In this document: one piece after another, positions 49,576-61,391 of the stretch
Numbering within the stretch: the first letter of the stretch is position 1
How the letters are laid out: every line of letters begins with the position of its first letter
Assembly (NCBI RefSeq): GCF_000346465.2
Contig: NC_034014.1
Span: forward strand, 3,819,385 to 3,883,384
Length of the DNA stretch: 64,000 nt
Direction of reading: 5' to 3'
Source: Prunus persica
Lineage: Eukaryota > Streptophyta > Magnoliopsida > Rosales > Rosaceae
The notes under the pieces: generated by a model
Database searches by the model: none
The model's input: the letters and a program-made list of their open reading frames with translations, nothing else
Told to the model about the DNA's origin: nothing
Translations under genes and position numbers: made by a program

Positions 49576-49870
49576 TACTCTTTATAAAAGAAAAAGCAAA
49601 AAGGATCCGCCTAGCGTTGAGAACGTGTTTTGAGAAAATAGTACAGCCGTGCGGCTACACGCTCGAAACAGAATTTTTTTAAAACAGTATAGCTGCTCGA
49701 CTGTACCCTATGAATATAATGTTTCCACAGAATCACCAGGCGGCTATACTCCATAGATAGAATTTTCCAACAGTATATAGATTTTGTGAATAGAATTTTT
49801 CAAAAGTATAGCCGTGCGGCCATAATTTGTAAAAAGAATTTTTCAAAGTTATAGCTCGCTCGGATATACC
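49576..49870. repeat. Second cluster of TATAGCCG-type palindromes
   Basis: Five damaged palindromes (for example ACAGCCGTGCGGCTACAC, TATAGCCGTGCGGCCATA, TATAGCTGCTCGACTGTA) lie between the GT47 and LRR kinase fragments, with a CCGCCTAGCG phrase near 49608. Confidence 0.75.
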
Positions 49871-49904
49871 CATTGAACATCATAATTTGAATTTCTCTTT
49901 TTTA

Positions 49905-50229
49905 ATAAATTTAATTTGTAGTCCCAGATTAAAAGAATCTCCTACGACATCCAGCAGATCCAAGCTCTTCGTACTCAGCCTTGGCGACACACATTGATCA
50001 TCATCTTCCTGCTCTATCCCAAGCCCAAGCAAATTGGCATCCACAGCTTCATCTATCATTGCATCTGGTAATAGTGAGTTTGCAATCCATTGCTTAGAAT
50101 TCATTTCCCCAACAAACATCTCATCTGTTGGCTTCCTTCTTGGGAATGTTTCCATCACTACAATTCCAAAACTGTACACATCCCCTGTTGTTGAAACCAT
50201 TCCTTTCAATCCATATTCTGCATTACAAA
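49905..50229 (-). pseudogene. LRR receptor kinase fragment (kinase subdomains IX-XI)
   Basis: On the minus strand from about 50229 the frame reads AEYGLKGMVSTTGDVYSFGI, then RRKPTDEMF, then KQWIANSLLPDAMIDEAVDA. This is typical of At3g47570/EFR-type LRR receptor kinases, starting just after the activation segment. The end runs into AT-rich DNA without the usual C-terminus, and the catalytic half and all LRRs are missing. The edge at 50229 abuts GC-rich repeats. Confidence 0.8.
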
Positions 50230-50470
50230 AAATCGGCCTACGCGGGTCAGGGCGGCGCTAGGCGGGTCTAGGCGGGTCTGAGTGCCAGGGTGGGTCTGGT
50301 TCTTTAGGGTTTAGGGTCTGGGTGCCAGGGTGGTTCTGGTTCTTTTCTTTTGTTCTTTAAGCCTACTGCCTAGCGATTTTTCAAACTTATGCACTGCAGG
50401 GGCGGGTCGGGTTCTTTTCTTTTTTTCTTTTAGCCTATCGCCTAGCGATTTTTCAAACTTCATCTCTCTG
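50230..50470. repeat. GC-rich local repeats
   Basis: Tandem variants of GGCGGGTCTA and GGGTCTGG(T)TCTTT, and a duplicated GCCTAGCGATTTTTCAAACTT at about 50369 and 50440. The CGCCTAGCG phrase links it to the palindrome spacers. A TTTAGGGTTTAGGG stretch occurs once. Confidence 0.6.
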
Positions 50471-50479
50471 TGCATCTAT

Positions 50480-51191
50480 CTTTGCTAATTGTTCGCACAA
50501 GTCGTGATTGGGATACTGTTGGTTACACATCAGGCTTTGACACTGTTGGAGACCAGTGGCAGACAGACAGTAACACACTAGCTCCTTGATCGACATTAAA
50601 ATTGTAGTTACATATTTCAAACTCCATTAGTAATCTGTCACATTTTTTTCCAGGTATGTGTGCCATTTTCTTCTTTGAAGCCGATATTTCAAGCAAGAAC
50701 TGTATCAGATGCACCACCTTTTGACCCCAGCAATATTGTGTCATTGCAGGCACATTTCTACAGCCATTTTATTTTAGTCTATTCTTTCACTTCATTTTCT
50801 TCTATGTTTATTGATGGGATTCAAAATTATGGCAGCTCATGTTTAGCAAGTTTGAATTTGATGGGAAACTGAATCCTACTTTTGTGGAAGGGGCATTTAA
50901 GCTCCCATTATCAAGCATACGAGCATATCTAAAAGAGCCTATTACTCCCAGGTTTCACATTCTTTTCATTTTGTTGGATTATCTTCTTATGACTAAACAT
51001 AATTGATCTGCTAGGTGCACTTTCTGTTTTAGTCTTTAAAGAATCTCTTTGCTTGTGTTCCGTGTAGGTTCGTACACTTAGGTTCTGCAGGAGCTACCCG
51101 ACCTGACAGGCCTGGACTTGATCTAAGTAAACAACCTCCTGCTGTTCGCTTAAACAAGGAATTGGATTTTATACTGACATTCAAGTTGAAG
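50480..51191 (+). pseudogene. CIA30-domain/Rossmann protein gene fragment (At4g18810/HCF173-like)
   Basis: Four exon-like blocks lie in order. Block 1 (about 50494-50571) reads DWDTVGYTSGFDTVGDQWQT. Block 2 (50654-50749) reads VPFSSLKPIFQARTVSDAPP. Block 3 (50836-50951) reads LMFSKFEFDGKLNPTFVEGA. Block 4 (51068-51191) reads FVHLGSAGATRPDRPGLDLS and LNKELDFILTFKLK. Introns between them have the expected phases, but the donor after block 2 is GC (CAG followed by GCACAT). The N-terminal and C-terminal parts of the gene are absent, and a (CT)n run follows. The family resembles chloroplast proteins with a CIA30 domain joined to an NAD(P)-binding fold. Confidence 0.7.
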
Positions 51192-51265
51192 GTTTCATAC
51201 TAATTCAGTGGAACCTGTTGGTATTTTTATATATAATCAGTGTATCAAAATACCACTTCTTAGCT

Positions 51266-51267
<2 letters not shown>

Positions 51268-51324
<57 letters not shown>
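51268..51324 (+). repeat. (CT)n microsatellite
   Basis: A pure CT run of about 28 dinucleotides, likely length-polymorphic. Confidence 0.95.
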
Positions 51325-51326
<2 letters not shown>

Positions 51327-51499
51327 ATTGCGGGTGTATATACTCGTAGCAAATGAAAAGCAGAGGCTTCAACAGGAACATACATAAGCGACCAAGATTT
51401 TAAAGTTCTGTATGACAAATCTACATGGCTTAAAAAATTTCACCTGAGATGATAGGTTCTCACTTTCAAAAGCCAAGACTCTGGCTACTCCACTTATCA

Positions 51500-52190
51500 C
51501 CAATTAGAAATTAAGAAAGGAAGATGGATCAAGTAAACCAGAAGAATCAGTTTACAAAAGTCTCATTGGGAGCTTACTATACTTGACAACAAGAAGACCC
51601 GACATCATGTGCACAACAAGCTTACTATCAAGATTTATGCAAAATCGAAGCCAGATACACTATGGAGCAGCAGAGAGAATATTAAGATACTTGCAAGGCA
51701 CAATTGACTATGGCATACAGTATAAGCCCACTACAGATCCAAGACTATTTGGCTACACAACAATGATTGGTCTGGATCAGTGGATGACATGAAAAGCACA
51801 TAAGGCTATGCATTTACAATTGGGTCTGGTATATTTTCATGGTCATCAAGAAAATAAGATACCGTGGCACAATCATCAGCAAAAGTCGAGTACGTAGCAG
51901 CAGCAAGTATAGCATGCCAAGCTATATGGCTCAGAAGAATATTTGAAGATATGGGAGAGTGCCAAACAAAAGCTACTGAAATACTTTGCGACAACAAGTC
52001 TGCTATAGCAATGGCGAAGAATCCAGTGTTCCACAGCAGGACAAAGCATATCGCCAATCAAGCATCACTTCAGCAAAGAAAGAAGTTGAGCTCAAGTACT
52101 GCAAGACAAAGGAGCAAATCGCAGACATGTAGACTAAGGCACTTCCAAGACCAAAATTCGAACTGCTACGAAACATACTCGGAATAACAC
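51500..52190 (+). pseudogene. Ty1/copia polymerase C-terminus (reverse transcriptase end and RNase H), broken
   Basis: The frame from 51540 reads SLIGSLLYLTTRRPDIMCTT and GAAERILRYLQGTIDYGIQY, the conserved end of copia reverse transcriptase. Another frame at 51864-52060 gives AKVEYVAAASIACQAIWLRR and ILCDNKSAIAMAKNPVFHSR, the RNase H motif region. At least two frame changes and an in-frame TGA separate them. The 3' LTR follows directly. The 5' part of the element is absent. Confidence 0.85.
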
Positions 52191-52210
52191 AAATGTGCAT
52201 TAAGGAGGAA

Positions 52211-52600
52211 TGTTAAATATTAATGCACACTTGTGTGATAAATCTAGAAAATTCTAAAATAATTGAGAGAATTACTAAGTAAAAGTTGGTTGACTCTTAC
52301 TAGAACCATCTTAATAATTATCTATTGTTATTGTAACTAGAGAATTCTAGAATTATAGGACTAACTTGTGGCTAAAAATGACTTTAGATAAGTCGGTTAC
52401 TGTGCAACCGACTTGTCCAAGCAAAATTGCCGACTTAGCATCTGTATAAATATGCCTACAGCCAACTCAAGTAATTAAGCTGAAAACTACAGCTGTCCTA
52501 TATCCAAAGCCTTGCACCTTTCCTCTACTTCATTGAAATTGAACTACTTGGTGACTCTTTCAAGGGTTTTCCATTCCAAGTTAAGCTATTGTCCTTAACA
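52211..52600 (+). repeat. 3' LTR of the truncated copia element
   Basis: Starts TGTTAA immediately after the purine tract AAGGAGGAA and ends TTAACA, giving a 6-bp terminal inverted repeat and a 390-bp LTR. It contains a TATAAATATGCC box at about 52445. The matching 5' LTR is not in the window. Confidence 0.75.
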
Positions 52601-53079
52601 CTAAACCAACCATTTCCTAAACCTCTTCTCCCATAAACTAACATGTTTATATACTGTAAATGATTAGATCATAGAATGTGCACGGGTGAGAAATGCATGC
52701 ACGCCATTAGCTTTGGCACGTTTATGAGAAAACGTGGTCCAGATTAAAATAGTTGTGTTCGTGCTTTTGGGGTTCCTATACTGAAGCTAAATTTTGCAAT
52801 GAATACAACACACAACTTATATCCACACAAAAGAAAAAAAATTACATCTGGCATGGTTGGCCTATCTGCAGCATTGTCTTGTCTTGTAAACAGAGAAGCC
52901 CAGTGTGCACACATCTCATCACTTCTGATGAGGAATATGAATCAGCCAATACTTCATCAACCAAGTCATATCCCCTGCCTTCATTCCACAGTACCATGCC
53001 TGACAAAATTTCGCGTATGTTGGCTAGACTTGTTAGACTCTGCTGTACTTAGCTTGTAGGATTTAGAGTGTGAACTTAC

Positions 53080-54230
53080 ATAAGCTAGGACACCTAGATG
53101 TTTTTCAAAGTAATAGAAGCTGGTATTGTTCCTGCCGCTAATAATCGCCAATATCAAGACCCCGAAGCTATAGACATCCGATTTTTCAGAAAATATCCCT
53201 CCTGTGGCATACTCTGGAGACATATAGCCAATGCAAAGGCAATTCATTAGTACTTAACTGACAATATTTATTCTTTATTTGTTTCTGGTCTTCAGAAAAG
53301 TGCCATAAAATTTATATCTTAATGGCATGCAACAAATGTTTCAGTTAAGATTGCAGGGTTCTAAATAAAATGAATGGTACGGCTAGATTTCCTACATGTT
53401 ATCTCTGCTTCCATATAAATTCACTAATACACTGGTATGAATGACAACATGCTGAACATTGAAATCTGAGTTGTGATGCTCTTCCAAGAATAGGAAAAGG
53501 AATGATGCTTACAGTGTTCCCACAACCTTCTGAGTATTTGTTAGATGCTGTGTCCCTTGAACGATAAGTGCCAATAAAAAATCTGAAATTTTGGGGTTCA
53601 TGTTCTCATCCAAGAGAATGTTACTGACCTTCAATACGAATCATGGTGGAGATAAAGAAGCCCTCTAGCAACACACTGAATAATATTGAAGCGTCTGCCC
53701 CAATCAAGCTCAGGTCTCCTCGCTGGATCTTGAAAATGCAAACATTCGAAATATAACCAATAGTTTCATTCATATATCCCATGCATTGTACAATGAAAAC
53801 GTTGCTATGGAAGATATTGAAACATTTGTATGAACAATAGTGAAACAGGGGTATAATCAGATTCAAAATTGATTTCAGGTCTAGTTCAACATTGTCTCTT
53901 CTATTTTATAGAGAACTGAAATGTACTCATGTATTATACAGTTCAGTTTACAGTTCTGAGCATTAAATCTGCAGGATGTCTTGCTTGACTGTTTGTGTAT
54001 TGAAAATAATTCAGTGATTCTGTGTATCAATCGACTTGAACTCAATTGTGGCTTTAAGTAAAGTAGGCAAATTACAAAGATAAAGTCCAGTGAAACTAAC
54101 CAAATAGATGAGTGTCCAAGCTTCTGTTTGGCATGAACTCATAAATCAGTAACTTCTCATCTTCTTTGACGCAGCAGCCCATGATCCTAGCAAGATTTTT
54201 ATGTTGGATCCTGATTTGAGGTGCCTTTTT
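53080..54230 (-). pseudogene. G-type lectin S-receptor-like kinase fragment lacking the catalytic loop
   Basis: Three kinase exons remain in order on the minus strand. The first (about 54230-54101) reads [20 protein letters not shown] and [17 protein letters not shown]. The second (53728-53513) reads [20 protein letters not shown] and YLHHDS, and then jumps in another frame to [17 protein letters not shown]. The intervening HRDLK catalytic-loop codons are deleted, and DFG is changed to DFL. The third (53230-53080) reads [20 protein letters not shown] and ends at a GT donor; its acceptor has AT in place of AG. The extracellular and membrane parts are absent. It cannot make an active kinase. 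Confidence 0.85.
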
Positions 54231-54242
54231 CAACATCCCACA

Positions 54243-54436
54243 TCGAAAACCCACAACCCTATAAAGGTCTTTATAAATAAAGCACTATGATGGATTAGCA
54301 AGTGTGGTTCACCTTGATGGAGTGGGCTATTGGGCTATGCTAAAGGATTGTCTTTGAATTTGGCACCAATGAATAATAATAATATTAATCAAAGACTTGG
54401 GCCTTGGGCCTTGGGGCACTTGGGCAATGGAGATTT
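54243..54436. other. Junction between the kinase fragment and the tandem array, LTR-start-like
   Basis: CAACATCCCACATCGAAAAC resembles the start of some plant LTRs (CATCCCACATCGG type). A TTATAAATAAAG box follows near 54272. The kinase homology stops here. No partner LTR was found, so this is only suggestive. Confidence 0.35.
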
Positions 54437-54652
54437 AATTATGATTAAATATTTTAATTAACTTCATGAATTATATTACTTAATGAATAGTAATTCAATT
54501 TTCTCTTCTTCTTTTTCTCCTTTACTAATCAAAGTAATTAAAAAAGTGAAATACATACCATGCTACTTAAAGGGTGTAGCCTACCTTTTCATTAAAAAAA
54601 AAAAAAAAATTTAAAAAATTAAAAAAATTAAAAAAAAAAAAAAAAAACTGAG

Positions 54653-54860
54653 TATAGCCGTGCGGCTATACTATTTTTAATATAAAAAGGCGCCACGTGT
54701 CGACTTTTTAAAAAACACCGAGTATAGCCGTGCGGCTGTACTATTTTTTGGTCTTAAAAAAGGAGCCTCCAGCGATTAGGCGCCACGTGTCCCCAAAAAG
54801 TATAGCCGCCCGGCTAGACTATTTTTCAAAAAGAAAAATATAGTACAGCCGCACGGCTAT
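54653..54860. repeat. Four-palindrome block (first array unit as example)
   Basis: The block holds TATAGCCGTGCGGCTATA (54653-54670), TATAGCCGTGCGGCTGTA, TATAGCCGCCCGGCTAGA and ACAGCCGCACGGCTATAC. The first has perfect 8-bp arms about a 2-bp centre and extends to 10-bp arms with the flanking AG/CT. The block repeats in every unit, giving more than 40 palindromes in the array. Confidence 0.9.
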
Positions 54861-55017
54861 ACTATGTAAATATAGTATTTAATAAATAAATAAAAGAAAG
54901 AAGGACCCTCCAAGTTGCATTAGCTTGTACTTTATAGATATTAATTTGCTAGTTTAAACATATCCATATTTTTAAACTTTATACTTTTGAAAAAAAAAAA
55001 AAACACATGAACACTTC

Positions 55018-55116
55018 TCCCGACGAAATTTCGTCGGCAAAGATCTATGCCGACAAAATTTGCCGGATTAGGTTTCCCCCGACGAAAATATCTTTGCCGA
55101 CGAAATTTCGTCGGGA
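55018..55116. repeat. 99-bp foldback with perfect 27-bp arms (first array unit as example)
   Basis: The left arm TCCCGACGAAATTTCGTCGG plus CAAAGAT is repeated exactly in inverse orientation at the right end, with a 45-bp centre that itself contains CCGACAAAATTTGCCGG. Each arm also contains the perfect palindrome CCGACGAAATTTCGTCGG. Similar CGACGAAA motifs are familiar to me from subterminal repeats of plant transposons, but that link is from memory only. Confidence 0.9.
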
Positions 55117-58100
55117 AAGGTCTTAATTTTAAAAAATAAGTATAAACTTAGGATGTTTAGGTTAATTAATTTATAAAAATTTTATTTTTAGTAACTACAT
55201 AATATATTTGGAGATTTAATTAGTTGAATTAGCAATTATATTTTAATTAGTTTATTTATTTAATGACTGATTATGATTAAATATTTTAATTAACTTCATG
55301 AATTATATTACTTAATGAATAGTAATTCAATTTTCTCTTCTTCTTTTTCTCCTTTACTAATCAAAGTAATTAAAAAAGTGAAATACATACCATGCTACTT
55401 AAAGGGTGTAGCCTACCTTTTCATTAAAAAAAAAAAAAATTAAAAAATTAAAAAAATTAAAAAAAAAAAAAAAAAACTGAGTATAGCCGTGCGGCTATAC
55501 TATTTTTAATATAAAAAGGCGCCACGTGTCGACTTTTTAAAAAACACCGAGTATAGCCGTGCGGCTGTACTATTTTTTGGTCTTAAAAAAGGAGCCTCCA
55601 GCGATTAGGCGCCACGTGTCCCCAAAAAGTATAGCCGCCCGGCTAGACTATTTTTCAAAAAGAAAAATATAGTACAGCCGCACGGCTATACTATGTAAAT
55701 ATAGTATTTAATAAATAAATAAAAGAAAGAAGGACCCTCCAAGTTGCATTAGCTTGTACTTTATAGATATTAATTTGCTAGTTTAAACATATCCATATTT
55801 TTAAACTTTATACTTTTGAAAAAAAAAAAAAACACATGAACACTTCTCCCGACGAAATTTCGTCGGCAAAGATCTATGCCGACAAAATTTGCCGGATTAG
55901 GTTTCCCCCGACGAAAATATCTTTGCCGACGAAATTTCGTCGGGAAAGGTCTTAATTTTAAAAAATAAGTATAAACTTAGGATGTTTAGGTTAATTAATT
56001 TATAAAAATTTTATTTTTAGTAACTACATAATATATTTGGAGATTTAATTAGTTGAATTAGCAATTATATTTTAATTAGTTTATTTATTTAATGACTGAT
56101 TATGATTAAATATTTTAATTAACTTCATGAATTATATTACTTAATGAATAGTAATTCAATTTTCTCTTCTTCTTTTTCTCCTTTACTAATCAAAGTAATT
56201 AAAAAAGTGAAATACATACCATGCTACTTAAAGGGTGTAGCCTACCTTTTCATTAAAAAAAAAAAAATTTAAAAAAATTAATTAAAAAAAAAAAAAAAAA
56301 CTGAGTATAGCCGTGCGGCTATACTATTTTTAATATAAAAAGGCGCCACGTGTCGACTTTTTAAAAAACACCGAGTATAGCCGTGCGGCTGTACTATTTT
56401 TTGGTCTTAAAAAAGGAGCCTCCAGCGATTAGGCGCCACGTGTCCCCAAAAAGTATAGCCGCCCGGCTAGACTATTTTTCAAAAAGAAAAATATAGTACA
56501 GCCGCACGGCTATACTATGTAAATATAGTATTTAATAAATAAATAAAAGAAAGAAGGACCCTCCAAGTTGCATTAGCTTGTACTTTATAGATATTAATTT
56601 GCTAGTTTAAACATATCCATATTTTTAAACTTTATACTTTTGAAAAAAAAAAAAAACACATGAACACTTCTCCCGACGAAATTTCGTCGGCAAAGATCTA
56701 TGCCGACAAAATTTGCCGGATTAGGTTTCCCCCGACGAAAATATCTTTGCCGACGAAATTTCGTCGGGAAAGGTCTTAATTTTAAAAAATAAGTATAAAC
56801 TTAGGATGTTTAGGTTAATTAATTTATAAAAATTTTATTTTTAGTAACTACATAATATATTTGGAGATTTAATTAGTTGAATTAGCAATTATATTTTAAT
56901 TAGTTTATTTATTTAATGACTGATTATGATTAAATATTTTAATTAACTTCATGAATTATATTACTTAATGAATAGTAATTCAATTTTCTCTTCTTCTTTT
57001 TCTCCTTTACTAATCAAAGTAATTAAAAAAGTGAAATACATACCATGCTACTTAAAGGGTGTAGCCTACCTTTTCATTAAAAAAAAAAAAAAAAAATTTA
57101 AAAAATTAAAAAAATTAAAAAAAAAAAAAAAAAAACTGAGTATAGCCGTGCGGCTATACTATTTTTAATATAAAAAGGCGCCACGTGTCGACTTTTTAAA
57201 AAACACCGAGTATAGCCGTGCGGCTGTACTATTTTTTGGTCTTAAAAAAGGAGCCTCCAGCGATTAGGCGCCACGTGTCCCCAAAAAGTATAGCCGCCCG
57301 GCTAGACTATTTTTCAAAAAGAAAAATATAGTACAGCCGCACGGCTATACTATGTAAATATAGTATTTAATAAATAAATAAAAGAAAGAAGGACCCTCCA
57401 AGTTGCATTAGCTTGTACTTTATAGATATTAATTTGCTAGTTTAAACATATCCATATTTTTAAACTTTATACTTTTGAAAAAAAAAAAAAACACATGAAC
57501 ACTTCTCCCGACGAAATTTCGTCGGCAAAGATCTATGCCGACAAAATTTGCCGGATTAGGTTTCCCCCGACGAAAATATCTTTGCCGACGAAATTTCGTC
57601 GGGAAAGGTCTTAATTTTAAAAAATAAGTATAAACTTAGGATGTTTAGGTTAATTAATTTATAAAAATTTTATTTTTAGTAACTACATAATATATTTGGA
57701 GATTTAATTAGTTGAATTAGCAATTATATTTTAATTAGTTTATTTATTTAATGACTGATTATGATTAAATATTTTAATTAACTTCATGAATTATATTACT
57801 TAATGAATAGTAATTCAATTTTCTCTTCTTCTTTTTCTCCTTTACTAATCAAAGTAATTAAAAAAGTGAAATACATACCATGCTACTTAAAGGGTGTAGC
57901 CTACCTTTTCATTAAAAAAAAAAAAAAAAATTTAAAAAATTAAAAAAATTAAAAAAAAAAAAAAAAAACTGAGTATAGCCGTGCGGCTATACTATTTTTA
58001 ATATAAAAAGGCGCCACGTGTCGACTTTTTAAAAAACACCGAGTATAGCCGTGCGGCTGTACTATTTTTTGGTCTTAAAAAAGGAGCCTCCAGCGATTAG

Positions 58101-61100
58101 GCGCCACGTGTCCCCAAAAAGTATAGCCGCCCGGCTAGACTATTTTTCAAAAAGAAAAATATAGTACAGCCGCACGGCTATACTATGTAAATATAGTATT
58201 TAATAAATAAATAAAAGAAAGAAGGACCCTCCAAGTTGCATTAGCTTGTACTTTATAGATATTAATTTGCTAGTTTAAACATATCCATATTTTTAAACTT
58301 TATACTTTTGAAAAAAAAAAAAAACACATGAACACTTCTCCCGACGAAATTTCGTCGGCAAAGATCTATGCCGACAAAATTTGCCGGATTAGGTTTCCCC
58401 CGACGAAAATATCTTTGCCGACGAAATTTCGTCGGGAAAGGTCTTAATTTTAAAAAATAAGTATAAACTTAGGATGTTTAGGTTAATTAATTTATAAAAA
58501 TTTTATTTTTAGTAACTACATAATATATTTGGAGATTTAATTAGTTGAATTAGCAATTATATTTTAATTAGTTTATTTATTTAATGACTGATTATGATTA
58601 AATATTTTAATTAACTTCATGAATTATATTACTTAATGAATAGTAATTCAATTTTCTCTTCTTCTTTTTCTCCTTTACTAATCAAAGTAATTAAAAAAGT
58701 GAAATACATACCATGCTACTTAAAGGGTGTAGCCTACCTTTTCATTAAAAAAAAAAAAAAAAAAAAAAATTTTAAAAAAAAAAAAACTGAGTATAGCCGT
58801 GCGGCTATACTGTTTTTAATAAAAAAGGCGCCACGTGTCGACTTTTTAAAAAACACCGAGTATAGCCGTGCGGCTGTACTATTTTTTGGTCTTAAAAAAG
58901 GAGCCTCCAGCGATTAGGCGCCACGTGTCCCCAAAAAGTATAGCCGCCCGGCTAGACTATTTTTCAAAAAGAAAAATATAGTACAGCCGCACGGCTATAC
59001 TATGTAAATATAGTATTTAATAAATAAATAAAAGAAAGAAGGACCCTCCAAGTTGCATTAGCTTGTACTTTATAGATATTAATTTGCTAGTTTAAACATA
59101 TCCATATTTTTAAACTTTATACTTTTGAAAAAAAAAAAAAACACATGAACACTTCTCCCGACGAAATTTCGTCGGCAAAGATCTATGCCGACAAAATTTG
59201 CCGGATTAGGTTTCCCCCGACGAAAATATCTTTGCCGACGAAATTTCGTCGGGAAAGGTCTTAATTTTAAAAAATAAGTATAAACTTAGGATGTTTAGGT
59301 TAATTAATTTATAAAAATTTTATTTTTAGTAACTACATAATATATTTGGAGATTTAATTAGTTGAATTAGCAATTATATTTTAATTAGTTTATTTATTTA
59401 ATGACTGATTATGATTAAATATTTTAATTAACTTCATGAATTATATTACTTAATGAATAGTAATTCAATTTTCTCTTCTTCTTTTTCTCCTTTACTAATC
59501 AAAGTAATTAAAAAAGTGAAATACATACCATGCTACTTAAAGGGTGTAGCCTACCTTTTCATTAAAAAAAAAAAAAAAAAATTTAAAAAATTAAAAAAAT
59601 TAAAAAAAAAAAAAAAAAAACTGAGTATAGCCGTGCGGCTATACTATTTTTAATATAAAAAGGCGCCACGTGTCGACTTTTTAAAAAACACCGAGTATAG
59701 CCGTGCGGCTGTACTATTTTTTGGTCTTAAAAAAGGAGCCTCCAGCGATTAGGCGCCACGTGTCCCCAAAAAGTATAGCCGCCCGGCTAGACTATTTTTC
59801 AAAAAGAAAAATATAGTACAGCCGCACGGCTATACTATGTAAATATAGTATTTAATAAATAAATAAAAGAAAGAAGGACCCTCCAAGTTGCATTAGCTTG
59901 TACTTTATAGATATTAATTTGCTAGTTTAAACATATCCATATTTTTAAACTTTATACTTTTGAAAAAAAAAAAAAACACATGAACACTTCTCCCGACGAA
60001 ATTTCGTCGGCAAAGATCTATGCCGACAAAATTTGCCGGATTAGGTTTCCCCCGACGAAAATATCTTTGCCGACGAAATTTCGTCGGGAAAGGTCTTAAT
60101 TTTAAAAAATAAGTATAAACTTAGGATGTTTAGGTTAATTAATTTATAAAAATTTTATTTTTAGTAACTACATAATATATTTGGAGATTTAATTAGTTGA
60201 ATTAGCAATTATATTTTAATTAGTTTATTTATTTAATGACTGATTATGATTAAATATTTTAATTAACTTCAGGAATTATATTACTTAATGAATAGTAATT
60301 CAATTTTCTCTTCTTCTTTTTCTCCTTTACTAATCAAAGTAATTAAAAAAGTGAAACACTTTCCATGCTCCTTAAAGGGTGTAGCCCCCTTTTCATTAAA
60401 AAAAAAAAAAAAAATTAAAAAAATTAAAAAAATTAAAAAAAAAAAAAAAAACTGAGTATAGCCGTGCGGCTATACTATTTCTAATATAAAAAGGCGCCAC
60501 GTGTCGACTTTTTAAAAAACACCGAGTATAGCCGTGCGGCTGTACTATTTTTTGGTCTTAAAAAAGGAGCCTCCAGCGATTAGGCGCCACGTGTCCCCAA
60601 ACAGTATAGCCGCCCGGCTAGACTATTTTTCAAAAAGAAAAATATAGTACAGCCGCACGGCGATACTATGTAAATATAGTATTTAATAAATAAATAAAAG
60701 AAAGAAGGACCCTCCAAGTTGCATTAGCTTGTACTTTATAGATATTAATTTGCTAGTTTAAACATATCCATATTTTTAAACTTTATACTTTTGAAAAAAA
60801 AAAAAAACACATGAACACTTCTCCCGACGAAATTTCGTCGGCAAAGATCTATGCCGACAAAATTTGCCGGATTAGGTTTCCCCCGACGAAAATATCTTTG
60901 CCGACGAAATTTCGTCGGGAAAGGTCTTAATTTTAAAAAATAAGTATAAACTTAGGATGTTTAGGTTAATTAATTTATAAAAATTTTATTTTTAGTAACT
61001 ACATAATATATTTGGAGATTTAATTAGTTGAATTAGCAATTATATTTTAATTAGTTTATTTATTTAATGACTGATTATGATTAAATATTTTAATTAACTT

Positions 61101-61391
61101 CATGAATTATATTACTTAATGAATAGTAATTCAATTTTCTCTTCTTCTTTTTCTCCTTTACTAATCAAAGTAATTAAAAAAGTGAAATACATACCATGCT
61201 ACTTAAAGGGTGTAGCCTACCTTTTCATTAAATAAAAAAAAATTTAAAATTTAAAAAATTTTAAAAAAAAAAAACTGAGTATAGCCGTGCGGCTATACTA
61301 TTTTTATATAAAAAGGCGCCACGTGTCGACTTTTTAAAAAAACACCGAGTATAGCCGTGCGGCTGTACTATTTTTTGGTCTTAAAAAAGGT

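Noticed and set aside
50298..50320. TTTAGGGTTTAGGG as an interstitial telomere
   Set aside because: Only two units are present, within a local GC-rich repeat; chance or the common GGGTTTAGGGTT-type leader phrase explains it.
56968..59653. Repeated small ORFs (66-93 codons) in the array, starting MNSNSIFSSSFSPLLIKVIK
   Set aside because: They occur once per unit simply because the unit is repeated, end in poly-lysine encoded by a variable A tract, and change length and frame between copies. No sign of selection on protein.
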